Shown here: positions 42,647 through 52,003 of the stretch, piece by piece
Layout of the letters: each line of letters starts with the position of its first letter
Position numbering within the stretch: position 1 is the first letter of the stretch
Source: an uncultured Thiothrix sp.
GTDB taxonomy: Bacteria; Pseudomonadota; Gammaproteobacteria; Thiotrichales; Thiotrichaceae
Assembly (NCBI RefSeq): GCF_937873765.1
Contig: NZ_CALMZC010000038.1
Coordinates: 62,001-126,000 of the forward strand
Reading direction: 5' to 3'
DNA: 64,000 nucleotides
The notes under the pieces: generated by a model
Seen by the model: the letters and a program-made list of their open reading frames with translations, nothing else
Told to the model about the DNA's origin: nothing
The model's database searches: none
Translations under genes and position numbers: made by a program

Positions 42647-42821
42647 ACCTCTAGCGGTTTATCTATTGAGTTAATTAGATTTATTAATTTGCGCGAAATT
42701 TACACAAGACAAAGTGAATATACTCTGAATATTGTTTAATCTTTAAGCAGATGTTTAAGCCGGTGCTTGTGTCATAATAGGGTTTTCTGACCAGCACGGC
42801 TGGCGTCTAAAGGTAGTAGAG

Positions 42822-43736
42822 ATGAAAGAACGTATTCAGAAGCTGCTGTCCCGTGCAGGTTATGGCTCGCGCCGTGAGATCGAGCGTTGGATTGAAGCGG
42901 GCGAGATTCTAGTCAATGGCAAAGTCGCAGCACTCGGTCAACCGATTAGTGAAAGTGATAAAGTGATCCTGCGCGGTAAAACCCTGCATCTAGAATCTAA
43001 GCTGCGTGCGACGCCTAAAGTCATCATGTATCACAAAAAAGCGGGAGAAATGTGTACCCGCCATGATCCAGAAGGTCGTCCTACCGTCTTCGACAACTTG
43101 CCGCACCTACGTCAAGGCCGCTGGATTATGATTGGTCGCCTAGACGTGAACACGGATGGCTTATTGCTGTTCACAACGGATGGTGAGCTTGCCAATAAAC
43201 TGATGCATCCTTCCTCCGAGGTGGAGCGCGAATATGCAACCCGTATTTTGGGCGAAGTGACCGATGAAATGTTGCAACGCTTACAATCGGGTGTGCAGCT
43301 CGAAGATGGACCAGCACACTTCCTGCGTATACTAGCAGGTGGTGGTGAAGGCGCTAATCATTGGTATCATGTCGTGTTAGCGGAGGGACGGAATCGCGAA
43401 GTACGGCGCTTATGGGAATCACAAGGTTTAAAAGTGAGTCGCTTGATTCGGGTACGTTATGGCTTTTTAAGTTTGCCACGCTCTTTACGCGGGGGGCAGT
43501 ATGAAGAATTGGATATTAAAACCCTGCGGCGCTTGTATGAGTCAGTCGGTATGAGCTTTGAAGAGCTTGTTCCTATCGAAACTGCCAAGCCTTCAGCCTA
43601 TCGACCCGCGTCAAAAGAACCAAGTAAGCCACGTTCGCCTAGTCTCTATAATGCAGCACGCACTTCGACTAAGAAGACTACTGAGGCCAATAAGCCCAAA
43701 CGTCCATCCCTTAGAGATTTTAATCGACCTAAATAA
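42822..43736 (+). CDS. rluB: 23S rRNA pseudouridine synthase B
   Basis: 304 residues. An S4 RNA-binding domain (3-50; ERIQKLLSRAGYGSRREIER) precedes the RsuA-type catalytic domain with GRLDVNTDGLLLF, catalytic Asp108. RluB makes pseudouridine 2605 of 23S rRNA. The last 60 residues are a basic Lys/Pro/Ser tail (PSAYRPASKEPSKPR) typical of RluB rather than RsuA or RluE. Monocistronic, divergent from the Atm1-type gene. Confidence 0.93.
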   Translation: MKERIQKLLSRAGYGSRREIERWIEAGEILVNGKVAALGQPISESDKVILRGKTLHLESKLRATPKVIMYHKKAGEMCTRHDPEGRPTVFDNLPHLRQGRWIMIGRLDVNTDGLLLFTTDGELANKLMHPSSEVEREYATRILGEVTDEMLQRLQSGVQLEDGPAHFLRILAGGGEGANHWYHVVLAEGRNREVRRLWESQGLKVSRLIRVRYGFLSLPRSLRGGQYEELDIKTLRRLYESVGMSFEELVPIETAKPSAYRPASKEPSKPRSPSLYNAARTSTKKTTEANKPKRPSLRDFNRPK

Positions 43737-43840
43737 GCGCCTAAGTTCAGCGGCTATTTCCAGCACTTAATCCACGCATCGCTATAAGTTCTATTCATTT
43801 CCGATCATGCTAGCCCTCAAGCTTTTAGGGAGGGCTGGCG

Positions 43841-44215
43841 ATGTTGAACCGCAAATATTGCTGTCTGGGATTGTTTTTACTCAGCTACCAAGTGGTAGCG
43901 CAACCACAAGTGGAGTTAACACTCACCCAATGGCTTGATCCAAATTGCCAAGGGATAGGCTTAGTTGAAGCAACTCGTGCTGAGCCCAGCCAATGTATTC
44001 GCTATCAAGTACAAATCAAGAATAGTGGAAGCAGTGTGGCTCAAGCTATAAAACTGGAGTTGCCAATACCTACACATACTATTTTGAAGCAAGGTTCAGT
44101 GAGCAATGGGCTAAACCAAGCAGTAGTAAATAATAAGTCACCACTACAAACTGAAATCGATCAGTTGGAGGTTAATGAATCGATAAGTTTGTATTACACG
44201 GTACAGGTGCTGTAG
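43841..44215 (+). CDS. Small exported DUF11-like protein
   Basis: 124 residues with a signal peptide (cleavage near VVAQ, residue 21). The mature part resembles one beta-sandwich of the DUF11 / conserved-repeat type: CIRYQVQIKNSGSSVAQAIKLELPIP, then NESISLYYTVQV at the end. Such domains occur as adhesive or structural modules in surface proteins; here one stands alone. The stop abuts the stop of the convergent gmk gene. No partner is evident. Confidence 0.65.
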   Translation: MLNRKYCCLGLFLLSYQVVAQPQVELTLTQWLDPNCQGIGLVEATRAEPSQCIRYQVQIKNSGSSVAQAIKLELPIPTHTILKQGSVSNGLNQAVVNNKSPLQTEIDQLEVNESISLYYTVQVL

Positions 44216-44830
44216 TTACTTCACTAATTCAGCTAGTAAATCCGCATGATGCAGTTGCTGACGTTTTAAGCGTAAGCGCTCGCTACGGAAGATAGCGATT
44301 AAGTCTGCCAGTGCATCATCAAAATTATCGTTAATGATCACATAATCGTATTCAGCATAATGGGATATTTCATTACGCGCATCACGCATGCGGCGCTGAA
44401 TAATGTCTTCGCTGTCTTGTTTACGATTGCGCAACCGTTCTTCTAAAGAGGCTTGGCTAGGTGGCAGGATGAAAATGCTAATCACACTCTTAGCGCTCTC
44501 ACGCACTTGACGAGCACCTTGCCAGTCAATCTCTAGAATTACGTCTTTATGTGCAGTTAACAGAGAGTCGACCGCCGTTCTAGAGGTGCCATAATAGTTA
44601 TCGAATACTTGTGCATATTCTAAAAATAAACCTTGCTCAATTTCCCGTTGGAAGGTTTCCACGCTCACAAAATGATAGTGCTCACCATCAACTTCGCCGG
44701 GGCGAGGCGCGCGCGTAGTATGCGAAACTGAAATCGTCAAATGCTTGAGTTGTTGGCAAAGTGCGTTCAACAGGCTAGTTTTGCCAGCCCCAGAGGGGGC
44801 AGAAACAATATACAGTTGACCAGGTTTCAT
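44216..44830 (-). CDS. gmk: Guanylate kinase
   Basis: 204 residues, full length. Transfers phosphate from ATP to GMP in guanine nucleotide synthesis. The P-loop APSGAGKTS lies at 11-19, followed by the GMP-binding stretch [19 protein letters not shown] and the lid region [15 protein letters not shown]. Monocistronic; in E. coli it is followed by rpoZ and spoT, which are not here. Confidence 0.97.
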   Translation of the reverse strand: MKPGQLYIVSAPSGAGKTSLLNALCQQLKHLTISVSHTTRAPRPGEVDGEHYHFVSVETFQREIEQGLFLEYAQVFDNYYGTSRTAVDSLLTAHKDVILEIDWQGARQVRESAKSVISIFILPPSQASLEERLRNRKQDSEDIIQRRMRDARNEISHYAEYDYVIINDNFDDALADLIAIFRSERLRLKRQQLHHADLLAELVK

Positions 44831-44990
44831 CGTTTTGAATTCCTCTAATTAAGCACCAAGCATTCGCTTGAAAATGTACGCTTGAAATAGTTACTACTAG
44901 TAAAATGATAAAGATGCGAGTATAGAAACTGAGGGAGCGTCATTCTAATTAAAACCCATAGAATGCAAAAGCAAACGAGGTCATAGAACG

Positions 44991-45776
44991 ATGATTCAAG
45001 TCATAAATATTCCAGCCTTTTCGGATAATTATATTTGGTTGATTACACATGAGGAACGTAAGTTTGGGGTGATTGTAGATCCGGGCGACGCCCAGCCCGT
45101 GTTAGCTGAGTTAGAACAGCGCGGGATTGAACCGCTAGCTTTGTTGATCACTCATCATCATCGTGATCATGTGGGTGGTATTGCTAGGCTATTGGAGGTC
45201 TACCCCCAGCTCAATGTTTACGGTCCTGCGCGCGAAACTATTCCCCAGATAACTCATCCCCTACAAGAGGGGGATGTGGTGGATTTACCTGAATTAAAGG
45301 TGAGTTTTCAAGTACTAGACGTAGCAGGTCATACGGCCGGGCATATAGCTTATTACGGTGATGGTAGTCTGTTCTGTGGGGATACTTTGTTTGGTAATGG
45401 TTGTGGGCGCGTGTTTGACGGCAGTTTAGATGCTTTACATACGGCTTTGCAGCGAATTGCAAAATTGCCAGCAGCAACCCTAGTTTACTGCGCGCATGAG
45501 TACACGATTGACAATATTGGCTTTGCAAAGTGGGTTGAGCCTGACAATAAAGACTTAGATGCACGTTTAGAAGAGTGCTGGCAGTTGCAAGAGGGCAGCC
45601 CTAAACGAGCTACCGTGCCATTTATTTTAGGTAATGAATTTCTCACCAATCCTTTCTTACGCACGCATGTTCCTGAAGTGATTGCGCGTGCTGAAAAGGT
45701 CGCAGGGCGTGAATTACAAACGCAAGCCGAGATTTTCGCGACTTTGCGCATTTGGAAGGATACGGAGTACGACTAA
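44991..45776 (+). CDS. gloB: Hydroxyacylglutathione hydrolase (glyoxalase II)
   Basis: 261 residues. The metallo-beta-lactamase core has THHHRDH (His55, His57, Asp59, His60), VAGHTAGHIAYY, FCGDTLFGNGCGR and AHEYTIDN. The C-terminal HAGH_C domain with GNEFLTNPFLR binds the glutathione part. It hydrolyses S-lactoylglutathione to lactate and glutathione, completing methylglyoxal detoxification. The window also holds a shorter paralog at 5500. Convergent with orn. Confidence 0.96.
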   Translation: MIQVINIPAFSDNYIWLITHEERKFGVIVDPGDAQPVLAELEQRGIEPLALLITHHHRDHVGGIARLLEVYPQLNVYGPARETIPQITHPLQEGDVVDLPELKVSFQVLDVAGHTAGHIAYYGDGSLFCGDTLFGNGCGRVFDGSLDALHTALQRIAKLPAATLVYCAHEYTIDNIGFAKWVEPDNKDLDARLEECWQLQEGSPKRATVPFILGNEFLTNPFLRTHVPEVIARAEKVAGRELQTQAEIFATLRIWKDTEYD

Positions 45777-45796
45777 GCCATTTGCGGGTTAAATCT

Positions 45797-46342
45797 TTAT
45801 GAGTCCATAAAGTGCTGGCGATAAAATTTCAATTCATTAATCGAATCATAAATATCGTCCAGCGCTAGATGGCGTGATTCTTTGCTGTATAGCTCTAAAA
45901 TGCTAGGTTTCCAGCGTTTGGCTAATTCTTTAACGGTACTCACATCCAAATTGCGATAATGGAAGAACTTTTCTAGTTCCGGCATTAAGCGTGCTAAAAA
46001 GCGCCGATCTTGGCAAATACTATTCCCACACATCGGTGAAGACCCTGCTGGAACATGTTCTTTGAGAAACGCTAAGGTTGCTTGCTCAGCCTGTTCAGCC
46101 GTCCAAGTGCTTTCACGAACCCGTTGGATTAACCCCGAACCACCATGCTGCTTTTGATTCCATTCATCCATGTGTGCCATTCTTGCATCTGTTTGATGAA
46201 TCGCCATCACGGGCCCTTCAGCCAAAACGTTCAGGTCTTTATCGGTGACAACGGTGGCAATTTCAATAATCAGATCATTGAGCGTATCTAGACCAGTCAT
46301 TTCTAAGTCGATCCAAATCAAATTATCCTGATGGGCAGCCAT
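45797..46342 (-). CDS. orn: Oligoribonuclease
   Basis: 181 residues, the family's size. A DEDDh 3'-5' exonuclease that degrades 2-5 nt RNA fragments, including the linear c-di-GMP product pGpG. Its acidic motifs are [11 protein letters not shown] (Asp12, Glu14), the middle [12 protein letters not shown] Asp, and [12 protein letters not shown] with the general-base His and final Asp. Divergent from the Ste24-type protease, convergent with gloB. Confidence 0.97.
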   Translation of the reverse strand: MAAHQDNLIWIDLEMTGLDTLNDLIIEIATVVTDKDLNVLAEGPVMAIHQTDARMAHMDEWNQKQHGGSGLIQRVRESTWTAEQAEQATLAFLKEHVPAGSSPMCGNSICQDRRFLARLMPELEKFFHYRNLDVSTVKELAKRWKPSILELYSKESRHLALDDIYDSINELKFYRQHFMDS

Positions 46343-46438
46343 GGCTTGTTATACTCGGTTACTTGAAAAATGAACTAAAACGCAGATATTTACCTGAATC
46401 TCGCTAGTGAGTTCAAGTGCTAATTAGGAAACTACTTG

Positions 46439-47680
46439 ATGCAAACTTTTACATTGATTTTTTTAACTTTTCTATTTGCCTCTACTATCGTGCAAATCTG
46501 GTTGTCTTTACGCCAAAAACAAGCGGTACAAACGCATCGTGCTGCCGTGCCAGACGCTTTTGTTGGTAAAGTCACTTTAGCAGAGCATCAAAAAGCAGCA
46601 GATTATACCTTGGCTAAAGGTCAGTTCGGGCGCATTCAAATCATGCTTGGTGTGATCGTACTCTTGGCTTGGACTTTAGGTGGTGGCTTAGAGTGGTTAG
46701 ACCAGGTTTGGCGCAGCGCTGGTTGGGGGGTACTGCTCACAGGTACTGCAGTGATTCTAAGTATGACCTTCATTTCCAGCCTGATTGATCTGCCCTCTTC
46801 GCTTTACAGTACCTTTGTTTTAGAAGAGCGCTTCGGTTTTAATAAAACTACTTTAAAAACTTTTGTAGTCGATATGCTCAAAGGGACTGCTTTAGGTTTA
46901 GTGATTGGTGTACCACTGATTCTCTTTGTGTTGTGGCTGATGGAGTCGGCGGGGAGTGCATGGTGGATTTATGCATGGGTAGGGCTAACAGGATTCTCAT
47001 TACTCATGACTTGGGCTTATCCGAAGTTTATTGCGCCCTTATTTAATAAATTCCAGCCACTAGAAGAGGGCGAAGTTGCCAGCCGTATTAATGCTTTATT
47101 AGAGCGTACGGGGTTCAATAGCAAAGGTGTGTTTGTGATGGATGGCTCACGGCGTTCAGCGCATGGCAATGCCTATTTTACGGGCTTTGGTAAAAATAAG
47201 CGCATCGTGTTTTTCGATACTTTGCTTAAGCATCTGACGCCTTCACAAATTGAAGCAGTGTTAGCGCATGAGCTAGGGCACTTTAAGCGTAAGCATATTG
47301 TGAAGGGCATGATTTTATCAGTATTGATGACCTTAATTGGTTTTGGTGTGTTAGCTTGGCTGATGCAACAGTCTTGGTTTTATACGAGTTTAGGGATTTC
47401 ACAACCCTCGACTTATATGGCTCTTATCCTCTTTATGGTCGTTAGTCCGGTATTTACTTTCTTTATCACCCCGCTGATGGCAATGTTCTCACGTAAACAT
47501 GAGTTTGAGGCTGATGAATTTGCAGCCCAACAATCCAGTGCTACGGAACTGATCGCTGCTTTGGTAGGTCTGTACAAGGAAAATGCCAGTACTTTAACAC
47601 CTGATCCGTTGCACTCGGCATTTTACGATTCGCATCCTCCGGCTGCGATCCGCATTGCTCATCTACAGAAACAGATCTAA
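46439..47680 (+). CDS. M48 membrane zinc protease (Ste24/CAAX protease type)
   Basis: 413 residues from the ATG at 46439, with AGGAA eight bases upstream; an in-frame TTG one codon earlier is less likely. It has an N-terminal Ste24-type membrane domain (LPSSLYSTFVLEERFGFNKTT), then the zinc motif LAHELGHFKRKH (near residues 276-287) and the third ligand in HEFEADEFAA. The closing HSAFYDSHPPAAIRI is typical. Unlike HtpX it has the long five-to-seven-span form. Bacterial substrates are unknown, as there is no prenylation; membrane quality control is likely. A cytochrome gene follows after 12 bases. Confidence 0.88.
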   Translation: MQTFTLIFLTFLFASTIVQIWLSLRQKQAVQTHRAAVPDAFVGKVTLAEHQKAADYTLAKGQFGRIQIMLGVIVLLAWTLGGGLEWLDQVWRSAGWGVLLTGTAVILSMTFISSLIDLPSSLYSTFVLEERFGFNKTTLKTFVVDMLKGTALGLVIGVPLILFVLWLMESAGSAWWIYAWVGLTGFSLLMTWAYPKFIAPLFNKFQPLEEGEVASRINALLERTGFNSKGVFVMDGSRRSAHGNAYFTGFGKNKRIVFFDTLLKHLTPSQIEAVLAHELGHFKRKHIVKGMILSVLMTLIGFGVLAWLMQQSWFYTSLGISQPSTYMALILFMVVSPVFTFFITPLMAMFSRKHEFEADEFAAQQSSATELIAALVGLYKENASTLTPDPLHSAFYDSHPPAAIRIAHLQKQI

Positions 47681-47692
47681 ACGAGGATAACC

Positions 47693-47998
47693 ATGAAATC
47701 CATCGCGTTTTGCACTGCTAGTCTAGTGCTTAGTATGTCCGCTCATGCTGCGCCTGATCCGATTAACGGTAAGCGTTTATTTGAACAATCGCGCTGTTTG
47801 AGTTGCCATACCACTGAAGTATTCACCAGTCCAACGCGAAAAGTGAAAAGCTACGCTGCACTCGAGAGCCAAGTGCGGCGTTGTGATGCTAATCTCAGTA
47901 CCAATTGGTTCGATGACCAAATCCTAGATGTGGTTTCGTATTTGAATCAAATGTATTACAAATTTCCAGCCCCTGCCGCTGCTACCCCAAAACCATAA
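47693..47998 (+). CDS. Small periplasmic monohaem cytochrome c
   Basis: 101 residues. A signal peptide (cleavage after SAHA) and one haem-binding CLSCH motif mark a class I-like c-type cytochrome. The sixth ligand could be the Met in LNQMYYKF near the C-terminus. The short mature chain (about 80) carries one CxxCH only, and a proline-alanine tail ends it. It follows the Ste24-type gene by 12 bases behind a GAGGA ribosome-binding site. Electron partner unknown; in a sulfur oxidiser, transfer from thiosulfate or sulfide oxidation is possible. Confidence 0.85.
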   Translation: MKSIAFCTASLVLSMSAHAAPDPINGKRLFEQSRCLSCHTTEVFTSPTRKVKSYAALESQVRRCDANLSTNWFDDQILDVVSYLNQMYYKFPAPAAATPKP

Positions 47999-48043
47999 TA
48001 GTTTCAGTTCGCTTTCTGGCAGTTTTGCTTCACAATAGGCTCT

Positions 48044-48940
48044 ATGATGAAAACTGCACAGGATATTGGCCGAGTGATCACCCGTTATGGGGCTGAACTC
48101 ATTTTAGAAACCGCGAGTGGTGAGCGCTTACGCTGTACCACTCGGCGTAAATTAGAGCATATTGCTTGTGGCGATTATGTTCGTTGGCAAGTCGAGCAAC
48201 AGGGCAATGCCAGTGTGCTGGCGATTTTACCCCGTCAAAATGTTTTAGAGCGCCCGGATTTTCGTGGCAAGTTACGTGCGGTTGCTGCCAATATTGATAT
48301 CCTGCTAGTCGTGAGTAGTTGGCGTCCTGAACCCAATTGGGAAATGCTGGATCGCTATTTAGTGGCGGCACATTTATTACCCGCTGAAGTGCTGATTGTG
48401 TTTAATAAAGCCGATTTGCGCGATAGTTACCGTCACTCTGAGCATGAGGCCTGCCTAAAAGAATATTTAGAAATTGGTTATCGTGTTGTGCATACGCAAG
48501 CTAATCAAGCACAAGGCTTAGCAGAGATTGAAGAGGCCATTCAGGGAAAAACAGCTATTTTTGCAGGACAGTCCGGAGTCGGGAAGTCGTCACTGATTAG
48601 CCAATTAGTGCCTGCCGAAGAAATTCGAGTAGGGGAAATTGCGGAGACGGGTGAAGGACGGCACACTACCACTGTATCTAGTCTTTATCATTTGCCCGGA
48701 CAGTCGAGTTTGATAGATTCGCCGGGTGTGCGAGATTTTCCACTGCCACAATTAACTGTAAGCCAAGTGCAAGCCGGTTATCCAGAATTTTCTCGTTTTG
48801 CTGGGGAGTGTCGATTTAATAATTGCACTCATCAACATGAGCCGGGCTGTGCTATAAAGACGGCGCTCACGGTTGGAGAAATTCCACCGCGACGTTATCA
48901 GCGTTATTTGACCCTATTAAGAAGCCAAAGTAATAACTAA
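48044..48940 (+). CDS. rsgA: Ribosome small-subunit-dependent GTPase A
   Basis: 298 residues, circularly permuted GTPase that aids late 30S maturation. An N-terminal OB fold (RVITRYGAELILE...RCTTRRK) precedes the permuted motifs: VFNKADLRD (G4), GQSGVGKSS (G1), the TGEGRHTTT switch and DSPGVRDF (G3). The zinc finger at the end has CRFNNCTHQHEPGC. Two adjacent ATG codons could start it. It is followed 33 bases on by slt. Confidence 0.96.
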   Translation: MMKTAQDIGRVITRYGAELILETASGERLRCTTRRKLEHIACGDYVRWQVEQQGNASVLAILPRQNVLERPDFRGKLRAVAANIDILLVVSSWRPEPNWEMLDRYLVAAHLLPAEVLIVFNKADLRDSYRHSEHEACLKEYLEIGYRVVHTQANQAQGLAEIEEAIQGKTAIFAGQSGVGKSSLISQLVPAEEIRVGEIAETGEGRHTTTVSSLYHLPGQSSLIDSPGVRDFPLPQLTVSQVQAGYPEFSRFAGECRFNNCTHQHEPGCAIKTALTVGEIPPRRYQRYLTLLRSQSNN

Positions 48941-48976
48941 TTTAAAACTGGCTAATCCCAAGAGTTTACTAGAGTG

Positions 48977-50923
48977 ATGAAGGATCGTTTCAAGCTCAAC
49001 TGGTCTGTGTGCTGCTTGATCAGCTGCTTGTGCTTAATACAAAATCTCAAGGCCAATACTATCGAAGAGCAGCGTCTTAGTTTCCAAACGGCAAGAATGG
49101 CACTCCAATCTGGTAAGGTCGAAGAGGCTCGCCTGTTAATGCCACAATTGAAAGGCTATCCTTTAGCGCCTTGGCTGGAAGCACAACTGCTAACGGCTGA
49201 TCTAGCACAAGTGGCGGATGCTACCTTAGCTAAATTTATCCAGAATAATCCATATTCTTTAATGGGCGATAGTCTCAGTGCACGCTTAGCAGAACGCTTA
49301 GCTGCTCAAGGAAAATGGACAGAGCTTTTAAATACTATTCCCGATAATCGCGATCAGCTCACCACACAATGTTATCGAGCTGAAGCTTTATTAAATACTG
49401 GACTTATCAATCAAGGTTTAGAGCAAGCCAAAACTATTTGGGATACCACGAAAAAAGATTTCCCCAATGATTGCGCAAGTCTACTCCTGCAGCTGCAAAC
49501 CCATAAAGTTTTAAGCTATAGCGATTATTGGCAGCGTATTAAAGTGTTAATCAGCAATAATCGTCTGAGTGCAGCGCGTGATTTAACGCCTTATTTAACC
49601 GAAGAAGATAAAAAATTCTTTGAGTTGTGGTTAGCTACCCGTGCTGAACCCGCAAAAAAATTACCTGAGTTATTTATCCAAGCTGATAGTTCACAGCTAC
49701 GTACTATCACTGTCGATGCCATTAAAGAAGTCTCTGATAATAAGTTAGAAACGGCTTTGTCGCTTTGGACGCAGGCTCAAGCGATCTTTAAGTTTACTAG
49801 TGCTGAAAAGGGCGAAGTGGAAAGTCGCTTAGGTATGTGGGAAGCGTGGCGACATAATGAAGAAGGTTTACAACGCTTAAAACGCATTCCGCTTGTAGAT
49901 CGAACTAAAGAAGGGAATGCTTGGCTGGCACGCTTGGCCATGCGTTCACAGGATTGGCCGGCTTTATTGGAAGCCTCTACTGCGCTAGAGGCGACTGAAG
50001 GTACTGATGATGAATGGGACACATGGTTTTATTGGCAAGCTCGTTCTTTAGAAAAATTAAAAAAGCCCGCAGAAGCACAAACAGTTTATGAACGCTTGGC
50101 AAAAAACTCAACCTACTACGGCTTCTTAGCTGCAGATCGAATTGGCCAAGACTATGTGTATTTAGAGCAAACTCCACCAGATCGTAGTCAGCGCATTCAA
50201 GGTTTGCAAAAATTAGCAGCGTATCAGCGCTGGCGGGAATGGAATGCATTGGGTGAGCGCAGCCAAGCACGTAAAGAGTGGTTTCGTTTGCTGCAAGCGA
50301 TGGATAAAGAAGGTGTGCTAGCGGCTGCTGAACTAGCTTTACGGCAAAATGACGCAAATTTAGCTATTTGGACGGTGTCTAAAGTCAAGGATTGGAATAG
50401 TATCGATGTACGTTTTCCTTTGATGTATGAACAAATTGTAATGGATCAAGCACGTTTGCAGGGTATACGCCCTGAATGGATTCTGGGTATTATGCGTCGA
50501 GAAAGTGCGTTTGATGCCAGTGCAGAGTCCAGTGCGAAAGCTTTAGGTTTAATGCAATTAATGCCCGGAACCGCGCGTGATATTGGTCGGCAGATGGGGA
50601 TGGAGTTGGTCGCAAAAGAAGATATTTTGCAGCCCGATCTGAATGTTAAGCTAGGAAGTGCCTATCTGCGTGATATGTTAAAGCGCTTCTCTGGAAATTA
50701 TGCACAAGCAACAGCGGCGTATAATGCAGGGCCAGGGCGGATTCCTAAATGGGCACCTCCACAAATGCTCGCAGCCGATCAATGGGTTGAAAGTATTCCC
50801 TTTGATGAAACGCGTAAATATGTACGAGCAGTGATGGCCTATACCACGATCTATGATCATAAGCTTAATAAGGATCAACACTTGCGTTTATCAATGCGCT
50901 TACAACCGATTCCAGCCAAATAA
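48977..50923 (+). CDS. slt: Soluble lytic murein transglycosylase
   Basis: 648 residues from the ATG at 48977; an overlapping GTG one codon earlier is possible. Signal peptide near 1-26, a long alpha-superhelical ring (about 30-470) and the C-terminal lysozyme-like catalytic domain starting at WILGIMRRESAFDASAESS. The catalytic Glu is at about residue 509, followed by KALGLMQLMPGTA and AYNAGPGRIPKW. It cleaves peptidoglycan to anhydro-muropeptides in the periplasm. Lies between rsgA and the gsp operon with 33-base gaps on each side. Confidence 0.94.
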   Translation: MKDRFKLNWSVCCLISCLCLIQNLKANTIEEQRLSFQTARMALQSGKVEEARLLMPQLKGYPLAPWLEAQLLTADLAQVADATLAKFIQNNPYSLMGDSLSARLAERLAAQGKWTELLNTIPDNRDQLTTQCYRAEALLNTGLINQGLEQAKTIWDTTKKDFPNDCASLLLQLQTHKVLSYSDYWQRIKVLISNNRLSAARDLTPYLTEEDKKFFELWLATRAEPAKKLPELFIQADSSQLRTITVDAIKEVSDNKLETALSLWTQAQAIFKFTSAEKGEVESRLGMWEAWRHNEEGLQRLKRIPLVDRTKEGNAWLARLAMRSQDWPALLEASTALEATEGTDDEWDTWFYWQARSLEKLKKPAEAQTVYERLAKNSTYYGFLAADRIGQDYVYLEQTPPDRSQRIQGLQKLAAYQRWREWNALGERSQARKEWFRLLQAMDKEGVLAAAELALRQNDANLAIWTVSKVKDWNSIDVRFPLMYEQIVMDQARLQGIRPEWILGIMRRESAFDASAESSAKALGLMQLMPGTARDIGRQMGMELVAKEDILQPDLNVKLGSAYLRDMLKRFSGNYAQATAAYNAGPGRIPKWAPPQMLAADQWVESIPFDETRKYVRAVMAYTTIYDHKLNKDQHLRLSMRLQPIPAK

Positions 50924-50956
50924 ACGAGTTGGAGTTGAATAGGAGAAAGTTTCGGC

Positions 50957-51961
50957 ATGAAGTCGCAGCAGCGACAACAAGGTGTCGCTATGCTCACTGC
51001 GCTGCTGATTGTGGCCTTAGCAGTAATTGTCGTCACCTCTATTTTTGTGCAGCAGCGCTATAGTATCCGCTTGAGTTCTAATTTGCAGGACATGGAACAG
51101 GCTTATCAATATGCCTATGCAGCAGAAAAAATGGCAGGTTTCTGGTTAGAGCAAGATATAAAAGATACCAAAGACGGTACTTATGATGCTCTTCAAGATA
51201 AGTGGGCGGGAAAAATCGAGCCGAAGCCGATTGATGATGATAATGGACAGCCGATTGGCGAGCTCCAAGTAAAAATTGACGATCTGCAAGCCTATTTTAA
51301 TGTGAATAATCTTTATGATGTGCAGGCTAAAAAGCCACGTGGCTCAATGATAAAGGTTTTCCAACAGATGCTGCAAACAGCAGGTGCTTTACCTTTAGGG
51401 TTTGCGAATAATATTGTGGACTGGATTGATCCTGATGATGAATTAGTTGACCGGGATAGTGCAGAATCTGATTATTATTTAATGCAAGAGCAGCCCTATC
51501 AGGCAAGTAATGCATTGCTATTAGATCCTAGCGAGTTAAGACTAATTAAACTAGGTAGTGTTAGTGATGAAGAATCAAAGCAGGCATTACTTGCAGAGTT
51601 AATGCCCTTAGTGACAGCTTTGCCAACGCCGACCTCGGTAAATGTAAATACAGCGCCTAATAAAGTATTGACTGCCATCGGTTTAACGGATCCGCAATTA
51701 CAAGGGATTGTGCAAGAGCGAAATAATAACCCAATTAAATCCGTGGAAGCTTTACAGAAATTAGTACAGAACTTAACTAAAGAGCAAAAAATTTTATTAG
51801 GGGTAAGTTCGAATTATTTTCGCTTAAGTGGGCAAGTACGTTTAGGGAAAAGCCGTTTGTTTTTAAACAGTGTGTTATTTCGTTCAGCAGAGGGGAAGGT
51901 TCATGTCATAATGCGCCAGTTTAAGCGGGTGAACCCACCACCTGAACCAGAAGCAGCCTAA
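50957..51961 (+). CDS. gspK: Type II secretion minor pseudopilin GspK
   Basis: 334 residues. The type IV prepilin-like leader ends QQG, cleaved before VAMLTALLIVALAVIVV; the fifth mature residue is Thr rather than Glu, typical of GspK, which caps the pseudopilus tip. The large periplasmic head has NVNTAPNKVL, the T2SSK SAM-like domain. It begins 33 bases after slt and leads the gspK-L-M-N series. The remaining gsp genes (C-J, D) are not in the window. Confidence 0.93.
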   Translation: MKSQQRQQGVAMLTALLIVALAVIVVTSIFVQQRYSIRLSSNLQDMEQAYQYAYAAEKMAGFWLEQDIKDTKDGTYDALQDKWAGKIEPKPIDDDNGQPIGELQVKIDDLQAYFNVNNLYDVQAKKPRGSMIKVFQQMLQTAGALPLGFANNIVDWIDPDDELVDRDSAESDYYLMQEQPYQASNALLLDPSELRLIKLGSVSDEESKQALLAELMPLVTALPTPTSVNVNTAPNKVLTAIGLTDPQLQGIVQERNNNPIKSVEALQKLVQNLTKEQKILLGVSSNYFRLSGQVRLGKSRLFLNSVLFRSAEGKVHVIMRQFKRVNPPPEPEAA

Positions 51962-52003
51962 AGCCTGCTACTTTTAGTATAAATAACTAGTTGATGATGA
52001 CTT

